Positions 10,152 to 21,472 of a stretch of 64,000 nt of DNA are shown here, one piece after another. The stretch is from assembly GCA_914767885.1 (NCBI GenBank), contig CAJZBQ010000009.1, positions 372,001 to 436,000 on the forward strand. The letters are read 5' to 3'. This stretch comes from Blepharisma stoltei. Taxonomy: Eukaryota; Ciliophora; Heterotrichea; Heterotrichida; Blepharismidae. The translations under genes were made by a program, and so were the position numbers. How positions within the stretch are numbered: position 1 is the first letter of the stretch; the number at the start of each line of letters is the position of its first letter. The notes beneath the pieces are model-generated. The model saw only the letters and a list, made by a program, of their open reading frames with translations. It searched no databases and was not told where the DNA came from.

Positions 10152-11501
10152 ATGGCAAAAAACTACTATTCAACCCTAGGAATCACCAGAGAAGCTACAG
10201 ATGAAGAAATCAGCCAAGCTTATCGACAATTAGCACTTCGTTGGCATCCATCTAAAAAGCCAGATGACCCACACACAGCAACTCACATGTTTAATGAGCT
10301 TGCTGAAGCATATGAAGTCTTAAGCAATGATATCTTCAAAAGCTGCTATGATATGTATGGAGAATATGGCTTAAAAGAAGGAGTAATTGATGGAAAAGGT
10401 GGCTATACAGGCGGATATAGATACAGAGGTAATGCTGAAGAAATCTTTGAAAAATTCTTTGGATCTCCTAATCCATTCTATGGAGGATCAGATGAAGCGA
10501 CTATAGCTGGAAGTTTATTTGGGGCAGCTACAAGGGGGATGAAGCAAGTTAAAGCAGACCCTCCACAAGATTTGATTGTTGAAGTGCCGTGCACACTTGC
10601 TGAGCTGTACTTAGGATGCCAAAAAAGAGTTACATATGAAAAGATTGAGCTGAATAATGATAGAATTACGACCTCAAAAGTCTTGAATACAAAAAATTTA
10701 GAAATAAGAAGAGGGTATAGCAATCAGACAATATTCTTCTTTAAATTAAATGTGGCGAAATGCGTTTCCTTATTATTTCTAATAAAAATTACTGATAAAT
10801 TCTTATAAATATTTGTTATTTCTTTTCCAGGGGACGGTAATGAATCTCCACATTACCCAAACTCTCAATTAATTTTCAAAATAGTCGAATTGCCACATGA
10901 AGCATTCCAAAGGAAAGGAAATGACCTAATATATACAGCGAAAATCCAGCTCGTTGATGCTTTGATGTCAGATCCAATACAAATTGTAAAAATTACTTAC
11001 TCCCTTCAAGCTCGATCAAATAATTTTGCTTGCTAATAAAGGAGGTTAATTTTTTTTTAATAATTTTTTTCAGAATTCTAAAATATCCCAATTATAAAAA
11101 TTGAAAATTAAAATTAATATCTGTTTAAAATTTAAGAAGATTAATTTGAGATTTCATTATAAAATTATTACTGTTTATTCTTTCTCATGAATATGGGCTT
11201 TACCAAAAAAATAGGGTTTTCCAATAGTTTTGCTTGTCATCGAAAGGGGATTTAGACTGCTTTAGATGGAAGAGTTTTAACTCTGTCATTTGATGAAGTT
11301 GTGAGCCTTTCAACCAGAAAAATGATTGAAAATGAAGGAATGCCTGTATTTAAGGACAATGAGTATGCCAACGATTTGAAAAAGTTTGGATTAGATAAGA
11401 GATCAATTGAAAAAGGAAATTTGATTGTGAGATTTGATATTGAATTTCCACAATATATTCCAGAAGAAAAGAAAAGACAACTTAAATTGCTGCTAAGCTA
11501 A
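10152..11501 (+). CDS. Type II (DNAJB-like) DnaJ co-chaperone
   Basis: An N-terminal J domain (MAKNYYSTLGI; YRQLALRWHPSK) starts the protein. The usual HPD tripeptide that activates Hsp70 reads HPS here, a changed key residue. A Gly-rich stretch follows (GGYTGGYRYRG), then two C-terminal substrate-binding barrels (DLIVEVPCTLAELYLGCQKRV; GDGNESPHYPNSQLIFKIVE). No zinc-finger region separates them, hence type II. An IES at 10732-10809 restores QTIFVISFPGDGNE. A second insertion at about 10987-11262 must go; two boundary solutions both give a length divisible by three (331 or 335 residues). With HPS in place of HPD, canonical Hsp70 stimulation may be impaired; it may act as a holdase or flagellar-type J protein. 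Confidence 0.85.
10732..10809 (+). other. 78-bp TA-bounded IES (DnaJ)
   Basis: TA at 10732-10733 and 10810-10811. Removal gives NQTI followed by FVISFPGDGNE, matching the DnaJ consensus at the start of the second barrel. Confidence 0.8.
10987..11262 (+). mobile_element. Degenerate MITE-derived IES in DnaJ
   Basis: Left end TTACTCCCTTCAAGCTCGAT, right end TCATCGAAAGGGGATTTA: a diverged family 3-like element of about 255 bp. TA-to-TA excision gives IQIVDGRVL. Excision at a CTT repeat (10996-10998 and 11260-11262) gives IQIVKITLDGRVL, which better matches the family's TLDGR motif. Confidence 0.6.
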
Positions 11502-13170
11502 AATTATAAAGTTATTATTAAAAATTGTTAAATTATTTTTTGAGTGTGCATGACGATTTATAAGTTAATGTTGTGGGAAATATTTTGTTATAAATAGATT
11601 TAAGCTACATTAATTTTCAGATTCTTTGCATAAGAATTTGGAAGAATTTCTTTATGCAATCTAAGAATTAAATATTTTCCATATTGTTTTATATGGCACT
11701 TCAATATATTGTTATACAAATAAAACTATGGATGATGAATATTTCCGACTTCAGATCTATTGATGACAATATCCAAATACTGACTTTCACACAATAAAAC
11801 TACATATAATTAAATTCTTCGCAATTCTATCACAATTTCTAATGTCTCCCCAAGCTAGCTAAAATAGAAATTTGATATGCCGATTGAGTGAATATGATTA
11901 TATGCTTATGGTGCAGATTCATATAATCTTAATCACAATTGTGCCAATTTTATCTTAATTGAAGCGCGAAATTTTGATTTTTAGGGCTTCTCCTTAGCAT
12001 ATGGAATATTAGAAAGCATTAACTCTTTATATGAGAAATGCAAAGCTTATTAATCTATTAGTGTCTTTCTTTTAATCGATTAACTTTATACGACGATTAA
12101 AAAAATTATTGATAAAATTACTGGGCTGTTTATAAACCCCAGTCAGCACTATTAAATCAAGTTTAATTATATTATGATAATTAATAATCTCAAAATTTTC
12201 CTTCAAAGATATAAAGATTTTATCCCCTCGTTTTAATTAAAACAAAAATTTCTGTTTCAAATGGGGTTAATTATATTTTTAATAAATTGTATAAATATAA
12301 AAATTAATTTATGAAATTTATTGGCTTAAAGCACGAGCTATACTTGAATAGTATTCTACTCTCAAATCCCAAATAAATAGCAAGTTATAGTTAAATTTTA
12401 TTTTTTATTCCACTAAATTGGGTATCTAAGGCATTATTATTTTTAACCTTAATAATAATGTTTTTTTCAATTTAAGAGTGGCTAATATACCCAAAAATGG
12501 AAAATTACCTATATTATTTCAATTTAAAGAGGGAGTTAAGAATTATTAATTAAGTCATTTAGTTATTTAAAATAATAACTAATTCTTTATTCCTCTTAAT
12601 TTAACTCTAAAAGTGTTATATCAGCAATATCTATGAGTATGGCAAAGAATAAGCATAAAACATAACAAATATTAAAACAACAGTTAGAGTAAAAAATCCG
12701 TTCTAAATTTAACTTTTAAATATTAAAATTCATGTGGCTATTTAATATCTTATTCTCACAATGCCTCATTACTGTATGATTTTAACTCTCCCTCTCCATG
12801 AGCGAACACAAATATTTTGCTGAGAGGGTTAATTATTTTTTTTAAAAAAATCCCAATTCGCAAAAATATTAATTAATTTGTAAAATTTATGTTTTAAAAT
12901 GCAAGCTGTTTAAAATTAAGCAGAATTAGCAAGAGATTTCATTATAATAATTATCGCTTATATATAAAAATTATTTATAAAATAATTTTTGGTGCACTCA
13001 CGAATGGTGGATTTTTTCAATGATTTTGTTCGCTCACAGAGGGCGGAAGTAAGAAAAAATATTGAGATTGAGACAGGTAAGGATCAAATAATACCCAAAG
13101 AAATTAAAAATCAATAGTAATCATTAGTATTCTCCTTGTCGTCAGAAAATATTTAAAATAACACCAAAAA
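11502..13170 (+). other. Intergenic region with two decayed MITEs
   Basis: A family 2 relic lies at about 12223-12535 (ends CCCCTCGTTTTAATT... and TTTAAAGAGGGAG then TTA). A family 1 relic at 12786-13049 is flanked by TAA at 12783-12785 and 13050-13052 (CTCCATGAGCGAAC at left, CGCTCACAGAGGGC at right). Positions 11502-12200 are AT-rich with no supported gene. Confidence 0.6.
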
Positions 13171-13753
13171 ATGGAAATGAGACGAACAGATGCTGCAAAC
13201 CGAGGAGACTTGTCACCGATCTCTCCATTTACTCAATTTTGTTTGACTTCTCTACCGCCAATAGGAGCCTTTAGCATTCGCGCAGAATCAGAAGCGATGG
13301 ATATTGAAAAAGAAGAAGTAACCTCCTTCGATTAATCTCGGTATTTGCATTTTTCATTTATATTAAGCCAAGCACCATATTTCACATATAAATTCAACAA
13401 TAATCTAGATAAAACCTGAAGCGGCTCCTCAAGCACCGACTCCTTGTGGTTGTCAGAAAACCCACTGTTTAAAATTATACTGTGAATGTTTTGCTAATGG
13501 ACGTTATTGTGTAGGCTGCAATTGTCACAATTGTCATAACCTCTCTAGCTATGAAGAAATAAGGACTGAATCAGTAAGACAGATCTTAGAAAGAAATCCT
13601 GCAGCTTTTAGACAAGATGCAGCTACTAGTCACAAAGCCTGCCATTGTAAGAGATCAAATTGCATTAAAAAATATTGCGAGTGCTATGAAGATTCTAGGC
13701 CTTGCACACCTCTTTGTAAATGTGAAGGTTGCCAGAATATGGGAAATTATTAA
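13171..13753 (+). CDS. CXC (tesmin/TSO1/LIN54-type) DNA-binding protein
   Basis: 163 residues after removal of the IES 13319-13409. A short Pro/Ser-containing N-terminus leads to two cysteine-rich CXC repeats joined by a short linker: PCGCQKTHCLKLYCECFA...CNCHNCHN, then CHCKRSNCIKKYCECYE...CKCEGCQN. The linker carries RNPAAFRQD, the RNP.AF motif typical of CRC-domain proteins. In animals and plants these bind CHR-type promoter elements through paired zinc-coordinating repeats and act in cell-cycle gene control. The protein is much shorter than LIN54 and is essentially only the DNA-binding module. The start ATG is the first in frame. Confidence 0.85.
13319..13409 (+). other. 91-bp TA-bounded IES (CXC gene)
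   Basis: TA at 13319-13320 and 13410-13411. Removal joins DIEKEEV to KPEAAPQAPTP just before the first CXC repeat, avoiding TAA at the end of the upstream frame. Confidence 0.75.
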
Positions 13754-13986
13754 TTAACTTTTATAAACTTTGCCCATAGCTGATATCATATAAAAATTGA
13801 GGGTGCCAATTTATTGCATATTTACAATATAGGTAAAATTTTAATAGGGATGCAAAAAATAGAAGTAAATCTGCAGCGAGTTATAGATCGAAATCCATAA
13901 TAAAAAAAATTAGAATATAGGAAATCAGTAAACTAAAAATAAATTTAAAAGTAGTTACTTATGAGAATTATCATTTTTAGCTTTTC

Positions 13987-15127
13987 TTAGAAAAACGTGA
14001 ATTCAGGCCCAGGTTTTGACACACTTACAGGAGAATTCAAAGATGTAAGTTTAACTCCAGTTCTTAGCTCAATTACTTTAGCGTGACTAGCCCTAAAATG
14101 TTCAAGCAGCATTTCTGCCATTCTCATATGTTCCTTAAATTCATTTTCATCAGTAATTGTCTTGAATTTTTCATAATGTTCATGGACACCTTGCAGAATG
14201 AATGGTCGATTTTGTGATGGGTAAAATCGTCCATGTTTAAAAGTTGTTCTTACTCCCTTATCCTCAATCGAAAAGACTGTTGAAAAATCGTAAAAATTGT
14301 GAAAATAAATCTCATCCTTGATCGAACGATTTATATATTTCGAAAATGAAGCCCACTCTAGCTCAAATCTAAATATTTAATATTGATAATAATGAATTTA
14401 TATATATTACAGTATAATTGGTTATTCACAATTTTTAATTTGATTTATAGTATATTTGACCTCTTATCACTCGCATATGAAAATTGAAAAATTGAGTATA
14501 ATAATTTTACAATTTATTAAAAGTAATATATACTAATTGACCAAGAATAGCCCACTAAGGAGCCATTCTTGGTCTGCCAGAAAAAATTTTGACAAAAGAT
14601 CCTAATCTGCCATTACCACTGAGTTTTGGTGTTTCCAAATTTTTTGGGCAAGCCAAATGCAATAAAAAAAATTGTTCTTTTGCGATGATGCATTTGGCTT
14701 GTCAAAAAAATTTGGCAACATCAAAACTCAGTGGTAATGGCAGAAAAAGATCCTAATCTGCCATTACCACTGAGTTTTGGTGTTTCCAAATTTTTTTGAC
14801 AAGCCAAATGCATCATCGCAAAAGAACAATTTTTTTTATTGCATTTGGCTTGCCCAAAAAATTTGGAAACACCAAAACTCAGTGGTAATGGCAGATTAGG
14901 ATCTTTTTGTCAAAATTTTTTCTGGCAGACCAAGAATGGCTCCATAGTGGGCTATTCTTGGTCAATTAGTATATATAGAAATTGCCCGATGATGGCGCTC
15001 AATGTGCCATCATCGGGCAATCAGTATAATTTTTAATTTTTTTGACCCTTTTAATGGCCATACGATAGGCATCATTCAATAAAGGATGGGGATTTAGCAT
15101 AGATAGAATTTTCTGCTTATTATCCAT
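13987..15127 (-). CDS. Hypothetical protein, interrupted by a palindrome nest
   Basis: 161 residues after removal of 14370-15024; not recognised. The first exon (MDNKQKILSMLNPHPLL through KKIKNY, start at 15125-15127) and the main part (RFELEWASF to KPGPEFTFF) join in frame at TA. The remaining length is divisible by three. The protein is soluble, rich in aromatic and basic residues (HNFYDFSTVF; RFYPSQNRPF) and has no signal peptide or clear domain. The tail ends KPGPEFTFF. Support is the restored frame and the compositional bias of a real coding sequence on both sides. Confidence 0.6.
14370..15024 (-). other. 655-bp IES built of nested palindromes
   Basis: TA at 14370-14371 and 15025-15026. 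Removal joins KKIKNY to RFELEWASF. The inside consists largely of the palindromes listed separately. Confidence 0.65.
14527..14976. repeat. About 450-bp palindrome with two nested inverted copies of a smaller palindrome
   Basis: The outer arms are TATATACTAATTGACCAAG and its complement, continuing through AATAGCCCACTA. Each arm contains an element beginning CTGCCATTACCACTGAG and ending CTCAGTGGTAATGGCAG; four copies of that end motif occur (about 14609, 14728, 14758 and 14880). The arms are near-identical apart from small differences (for example AACACC versus AACATC). Confidence 0.85.
14974..15028. repeat. Short TATAG-type palindrome
   Basis: TATAGAAATTGCCCGATGATGG with an inverted partner ending ATCGGGCAATCAGTATA. 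It directly abuts the large palindrome and reaches the IES end. Confidence 0.75.
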
Positions 15128-15202
15128 TTTTTATATACTATTACTATTAATTTTGCTGAATTTATATACTTGGCCAAAACTATTGCTAATAAAAATGGCT
15201 TG

Positions 15203-17233
15203 CTAGTGATATTGACAATTCAACATCAAAACGTATAATTTTCTTAATCCTAAAAATCCTTCGGCATGCAATTCTCCATTATAAACAATTGAGATTCTAG
15301 CTCTAGCAGGAAGCGCTATAAAATCGATTAAAGTAAGGCCTGCAATATTTCCGTTGGAATGATTGCTGACAGACCTTAATTTTCCTGAGCTGTGGTGGAC
15401 CGCATAACTAGCTGAATTTATAGCTGTCAAAATAGGCTCACCATTTACCAATATTTGAATAGTTGGTTTTTTCCTTGAATAAAATCCCAGCATCACTTCA
15501 TAAAGCCCAGGGGCAACTGTAATTATATAAGCCCTGTCCTTTTCCCACATAAAATTGTCTGGAGCTGTATTAACACTTTGAACTTCCCATGGGACATAGC
15601 TGCTTTCATCTAAATTCCCTGATTTTCATATCCATCTCGACACACAATTTTCAGCACATAGCGCTTCAATTATTGTTTGTTGCTCCGCTACATATGAAGA
15701 AAAGTTGTCAATCCTTAGCTTTACGTCAAGTTCTTTATGAATTTCACTTAAAACTTTATTAACATCGTCAATATTTGCTTTCATATCTAGCAGCGTGCAC
15801 ATATCTTTAATGTTTGATTTAACGAGCATATCTCTTGCTACCTCTTCAAGGGCTAATTTAGTGCTTGAAACGTGTGCAGCAAGGTCACAAGAATTGCATT
15901 TTCGCTGGACTTCTACTTGGAGATGCTCAAGGTTTGTCATGATTTTATCGATCTCTTCTTGTTCTGCTTTTTGGGCGAGAAATTTATTGAAAATGCTGGA
16001 ATCGACTTTGGGCTCGAGGACTTTGTGAAGCTCAGATAGGCTTACTTTGTTGTCGAGGGATCTTTCAAAATCAGATTCAAGCTTTAATAAATTGTCTTTT
16101 ATTTGATCTTCTAAATCTTCAATATACATAAAGATTTCTTTTTTATTCTTCATAATAACTTCAGAAATTACGCCTTCCATGATGGCGAAGGCCGCAGTCC
16201 GACAGAAAAACAGGAAGTTCCGAAATTCGGGGTCACTTAACAAAATGGCGGCCCCGAAGGGCCACGGGGTCGGATGGAGGTGTGGTTTCCGGGGTGGGAG
16301 CAGGTTTGGGCTAACTGGACCTCTCCTCGACCCACAGACGAAAGACCGACGGCGCAATACCAAGCAGGTACTTCTGGAGGAGCATTATGTTGCCTGTAAA
16401 ATGGCAGAGGTAGTTCCAGAAGGAGGCAACGGACGGCTCCCTCATACCTGAGCACTACCAGGGGTTAAGAGAGTCCTTTGCTGAAGTTTTTTGGTCCAAG
16501 CAGGTTCGGGTGAGTCTCCCCGAAAGATGTCGACGTCACAATTTTTGATGACGTCATCAGAAAAGGGCGTTAGCTGGGATTAGTGCTTAACGCCACTGAA
16601 GCGCGAAGCTAATCCGTGTAAGGGTAGGGGCTGGAATAATCCCCTGGGACCCCCTATAATTTTATCTCTCATAATAACTTCGTTATACGTCCCTACATCC
16701 ACTTTTGATTCTTTGATGCTAGTTATTGCCCGCTCTAACGTAGCAATGTCACTTTTTCCGATCTTTTGAGCTTCTAGTTCGTTAACTTTATCAACAATAG
16801 CGTCTATATCTTTTTTAATCTCGCTTTTTATCGAAGCTGCTTCTCTTCTCATTAATTTTTTGGGCTCATCTGAATCTTTTTTTCTTTCTTCAGAGATTTT
16901 AATCATTTGTTCTCTTAAATAATGTATTTCATCTTCAAGGCTTCGCTTTAATTCCCCGAACTCATCATTTTTTTTCCTTTTTTCAGCTTTTAAATCTCTT
17001 AAGCATTCATTAACCAATTCTTTGGTTTCTGATTTTATTTTTTCAATTAGCTCAATTGTTGGTTCGTAGTCTGCTTTTTGTGTAAGCGTGGAAATAAACT
17101 TTTCTAAGTCTTTAATATCTGCTTTTTTAGCTAAAGATTTGCGAAGAATCTCGATTTCAGCTTTCATAGTAATAGTGTAGGTGTCTATATCCATATTGTC
17201 AATTATATTTAAAAAAATATTCATTTGAATCAC
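15203..17233 (-). CDS. Long coiled-coil protein with C1q/TNF-like C-terminal domain
   Basis: 503 residues once the insertion at 16163-16668 plus one 13-bp repeat is removed. Residues about 15-380 are heptad-rich coiled coil (AEIEILRKSLAKKADIKDL; LEDQIKDNLLKLESDFERSL). The last 120 residues form a beta-rich domain (DRAYIITVAPGLYEVMLGF; IQILVNGEPILTA; DFIALPARARISIVYNG) with the pattern of a C1q-like jelly roll. Similar coiled-coil plus C1q-like proteins occur in cilia of protists; a ciliary or cytoskeletal role is a guess. No signal peptide is seen. The exact start is uncertain because several Met residues cluster near 17190-17233. Confidence 0.7.
16163..16668 (+). mobile_element. GC-rich retroposon-like insertion with 13-bp duplication
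   Basis: Flanked by TCATAATAACTTC at 16150-16162 and 16669-16681. The insert is far more GC-rich than its surroundings and begins, about 18 bp in, with ATGGCGAAGGCC. It has no terminal inverted repeats. Leaving one repeat copy restores NEVIM|KNKKEIF in the coiled-coil protein. The duplication contains TA, so TA-directed excision is also possible. Confidence 0.75.
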
Positions 17234-17409
17234 GAATAAACCAATATTGTAAAATAAAATAATTTATGAAAGAATTTATTTTACAAAATACAAAAAATGG
17301 AAAAAAATTAAAATAAACAATTATAAACTCTTATTATGTTTTATAATGAAATTATTTAAGGCTAAAAATCTGTCTGTGAAGTATCATGAAATATCCATAT
17401 TTATAAAGT

Positions 17410-18519
17410 ATGCTGACCAGATTTTCAAGAAGATTAATAGGTGCTCATAAATTTTCTCTTCCTGACATAAAAACTCATAATATTGACCCAAAACTTGTCC
17501 CTACAGAAGCAGAATCCACAAAAGACGAACTAATGAAATATTTGACTGATATGATGACAATTAGAAGGCTAGAAATCCTTGCTGATGACCTATATAAAAA
17601 TGAAAAAATAAGAGGCTTTTGCCATTTAAGTGATGGACAAGAAGCCATTGCAGTTGGCATGGAAGCTGCAGTTACTTATGAAGATAGCCTAATCACAGCA
17701 TATAGAGACCATGGAAATGCTTATATGCGCGGGATAAGTCTAGACCATATTTTTGCTGAGCTATTCGGAAAAGCTTCTGGCTCAAGCAAAGGAAAAGGAG
17801 GCTCAATGCATTTTTATCATAAAGAGCACAGCTTTTATGGAGGAAATGGCATTGTTGGAGCTCAATGTGCAATTGGGGCAGGCCTTGCATTTGCTTTAAA
17901 ATACAAAAAGAAGCCAAATGTCGCCTTAATATTATTTGGAGATGGAGCTTCTGCCCAAGGTCAATTATACGAAGCATCTAACATGGCTGAGCTATGAAAA
18001 TTGCCAGCCATTTTTGTATGTGAAAATAATTTGTATGGTATGGGTACTCCTATTGAAAAAGCCTCTGCAAATTTAGAGCTTTATACAAAAGGTCACCCAA
18101 GTCCTGGTATTAAAATTGATGGTCAAAATATTTTAGCTGTCAGAGAAACTTTTCACTTTGCAAAAGATTATGCTTTAAAAAATGGTCCAATTTGGATAGA
18201 ATGTGCAACATATAGATATCATGGCCATTCAATGTCTGATCCTGGAGTTTCTTATAGAAAAAGAGACGAAATCACAGCAGCAAGAGCAGCAAAAGACCCT
18301 ATACAGAAAGTAAAAGATTGGCTTATAGAAAAAAATGAAGCAACTGAAGAGGAGCTTGATAAGATGGAAAAAAATATAAGGAAAAAAGTGCTAGAGATCG
18401 CAAATAAAGCAAAAGAGGAGCCTTGGCCAGATCATAAAGAGCTATTTACAGATGTTTATGGTCCAGGAAGAAAATATTTTTATAGGAATATTGAATTTAA
18501 AAATAGCACCATGTTCTAA
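17410..18519 (+). CDS. PDHA1: Pyruvate dehydrogenase E1 component, alpha subunit (mitochondrial)
   Basis: 369 residues, full length. An N-terminal Arg/Ser-rich presequence (MLTRFSRRLIGAHKF) suits mitochondrial import. The thiamine-diphosphate motif is complete (GDGASAQGQ through CENN). RDHG and the GGKGGSMH-like KGKGGSMHF active-site regions and the phosphorylation-loop region YRYHGHSMSDPG are present. It decarboxylates pyruvate with the beta subunit and feeds acetyl groups to E2. TGA at 17995-17997 encodes the conserved Trp of ELWKLPAIFVCENN. No IES is present. Its 3' third was copied in the tandem duplication downstream. The next gene starts 108 bp after the stop. Confidence 0.95.
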
Positions 18520-18627
18520 ATTCGTGGTTAGAAAATATATTTTAATAAATTGTTAGATACAAATTTATGACAAAATAAACCAAAATATTATAAGCATTTT
18601 AATTTGAATTAACTTATAATTTTTAAG

Positions 18628-20799
18628 ATGAGCAGCATTGACCCGAGACAGCCTAAATGGACTCCTAATGAAGCTAGGAGACCACAAGATGCTTCAGATA
18701 CCTCTGAAGAGTCTGAAGAAGAATATTTTAGACGAGCAGCTCCTTATGAAGTAAAATTAAGACTAGGCCAAATAGAATACGGACAAGACATCGCCTACTA
18801 TAATGATAATCAAGCAGCCTTAACCGAGCTTACTTACCTCCAGCAAAGACAGATGAATACCGATCACTCATTGTATCGCAAAGACAAAAAAGGTCGAGTC
18901 ATCAAAAACATTGACAAAGACAAGCTTGAAAAACGAACAGAAAAAAAAATCGAGCGGTTTAATCGCAAAAAGCTAGAGAAAAAACAGCTAAAAGAGCTTC
19001 AGAAAAAATTAGAAAGCCAAGTTTACTTAGAAGACACTCAAATTGAATCTTCTGATGAACTGCAGAAACTTGGACTTCCTACACATTTTGGGAAAGGAAT
19101 AAGCAATAATTATGTGGAAGATAAAGAAATCAATAATTTGTTTCAAAGAGAAGATAAAACAGAAGCAAATGAAGAAGAAATGAATTCGGATGGAACCAAT
19201 GAAAGCGATTATATGGACGTAGATGATACAAAAGTCATTGAAAACTTGCCAGTGACACACGAAATTGTAATTGAAGGGCATAGTCGAGCAATAAGTGATT
19301 TTGATATAAATCATGCCCATTCAAGATTTGCAAGTGGGTCTTTGGATTATTCGGTGAAGTTTTGGGATTTTACAACGATGACTGAATCATTGGAGTACTT
19401 CAGGAGCTTTGAGCCAATTGAAAGCCACCCTGTTGTGAATGTAAAATACAGTTTGAACGATAAGCATGTCTTAATATGTGCTGGAGGAGTGCAGCCGAAA
19501 GTATTTAGTCCTGAAGGAAGAGTTCATTATGAATGTGTTAGAGGAGATATGTACATGACAGATATGGCAAATACCCATGGACATACAAGTATGGTGACTC
19601 AATGTCAGTGGCATCCACATATTGAAAAATATTTCTTATCAAGCTCGCTTGACGGGACTGTAAGAGTTTGGGATCTCGCAGGAAGATTGGTTGGATTAGA
19701 TAGACAATTAGGGCACAAAACCTTACATAAAGCTCGGTCTCAAAAATACACCAAAATCGGTGTAAATTCTTGCACATGGAACATTGATGGAAACTTGTGT
19801 ATTGGAGGTTGCACTGATGGCTCTTTACAGCTATGGGAAACTGATAAAGGCAACTCAGTCCAGCCAAAACTTACCAACTTCAACGCCCACAAAGCCGAAG
19901 GCGAAATCACTTGCATAAAATTTTTTAAAGACTCCAAAAAATTCTTATCTAGATCTCAGGACCACACCATGAAGCTATGGGATATCCGAAAATTCGACAC
20001 TCCAATATATACATGGGACAATCTCTATAATCAAAACTACAAAATTCAAGTGGACTTATCCCCAGACGAAAAATTTATCATCACTGGTACATCTTCCCTC
20101 AAAAAAGAATCAAGAGGTGCATTAAAACTCTTCAGTACAGAAGACGAGTATAAACAGATCGGACAAATTAAATATGACAGTGCTATAATTGCTGTTAAAT
20201 GGGACCCTACTTTTAATCAAATTTTCCTTGGGTGTTCTGATAGTAAAATTCGTGTACTTTATAAGCCTGATATGAGTTATGGAGGTGTCCTTGATTCCAT
20301 AAAAAGAAAAGCCAAAACTTATGAGAGTTCTGACATGTTTTTGGAAAAACCGATCATCACTCCTTATAGTTTGTCTCAATTTAAGTTGACATTTTTAAAT
20401 AAAGACAAAGAAAGGACAAGGATTAGAGATGACCCTGCTGCTTCTCATAAGCCAAAAGAGCCACTGTTTAACCCTGATAAGCAAGGGAAAATGTCAGGGA
20501 TCAATACAGTCACACAATATATTTTGAGAAGCATTAATGAAGAACCAAGACCTGAAGATGATTCCAGAGAACAGGTAATAAGCTATGATCCTGAAGCTAA
20601 AAAGAATCCAGAATGAGTCACTCCTGCTTACCTGAAAACTCAGCCAAAACCATTGTTTGATTATACTGGAGAACAGTTAGAAGAGCTTGATTACTTGGCG
20701 AGAAATCCAGCACCCAAATGCTTATCGTGTGGAAAGAAGTTTTGTGGATGCGCAAAGAGAAGGACAGGCGATAACCCTGTATTTAGCGTTGATAAGTAG
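18628..20799 (+). CDS. WDR70: WDR70-like WD40 protein, tandem copy 1
   Basis: 723 residues. A charged N-terminus with Ser/Glu and Lys-rich helical stretches precedes a WD40 propeller. Key blocks match the WDR70 family: THEIVIEGHSRAISDFDI, SGSLDYSVKFWDF, ECVRGDMYMTDMANTHGHT, DHTMKLWDIRKFDTPIY, then DPAASHKPKEP and a C-terminal YLKTQPKP. WDR70 in yeast and animals works with CRL4-type ubiquitin ligase in histone H2B ubiquitination and DNA repair. The C-terminal extension has a CLSCGKKFCGC motif. TGA at 20614-20616 encodes the Trp before VTPAYLKTQPKP. It is about 97% identical to copy 2 by eye and shows no defect. Confidence 0.9.
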
Positions 20800-20892
20800 T
20801 TTATTATAAAAACGGTCTAATCTTAATGCAATGCTTGGCTTTTTATTTTTTTTCCGATGTTTTCTTTTAACATTCTATATCTTTTTACTAAT

Positions 20893-21046
20893 ATGGAATA
20901 TCTCCATACCTTCAAGGTAGAAAATATCACAGAAGTCCAAACCTTAACTGCAGTTTTCCTCGAAGCTTCAATTCACTCTTTTTATACACCAGAGGTCTTA
21001 CCTCTCAAGCTTTCACCAACCATACTTTATTTGGTGTCAACATTAA
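20893..21046 (+). pseudogene. REV7 5' fragment (duplication remnant)
   Basis: Matches the start of the REV7 gene at 23737 (MEYL..., 16-nt intron sequence, LTAVFLEASIHS) but lacks one base before the intron and carries further small changes that break the frame. It is cut at VNIKC and fused to PDH E1-alpha sequence. Confidence 0.85.
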
Positions 21047-21401
21047 ATGTGCAACATATAGATATCATCACCATTCAGTATCTGAGCCAGGAGTTTCTTA
21101 TAGAAAAAGAGACGAAACCATAGCAGCAAGAGCAGCAAAAGGTCCTATATAGAAAGAAAAAGATTGGCTTATAGAAAAAAATGAAGCAACTGAAGAGGAG
21201 CTTGATAAGATGGAAAAAAATATTAAGAAAAAAGTGCTAGAGATCAAAAATAAAGCAAAAGGGGAGCCTTGGCCAGATCATAAAGAGCTATTTACAGATG
21301 TTTATGGTCCAGGAAGTAAATATTTCTATAGGAATATTGAGTTTAAAAATAGCACATGTTTTAAATTCGTGGTTAGAAAATATATTTTAATAAGTTGTTA
21401 G
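21047..21401 (+). pseudogene. PDH E1-alpha 3' fragment (duplication remnant)
   Basis: Corresponds to 18201-18545, from ATYRYHGHSMSDPG to the C-terminus. A CAG-to-TAG change makes a stop near 21150, and the original stop is lost. The fragment lies between the REV7 remnant and WDR70 copy 2. Confidence 0.9.
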
Positions 21402-21472
21402 ATACAAATTTATGAAAAAATAAGCCAAAGAATTATAAGCATTTTAATTTTAATTAACTTATAATTTTTAAG

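Noticed and set aside
14839-15036. Open frame within the palindrome nest
   Set aside because: Generated by the inverted repeat arms; no coding features.
16179-16455. Overlapping open frames in GC-rich DNA
   Set aside because: Part of the 506-bp retroposon-like insertion; no domain and no continuity with the host gene.
17995-17997. TGA in PDH E1-alpha as a stop giving two half genes
   Set aside because: The reading continues in the same frame at a conserved Trp; TGA is Trp throughout the window.
19027-20379. Long antisense frames within both WDR70 copies
   Set aside because: Found identically in both copies and fully overlapped by the conserved WD40 gene.
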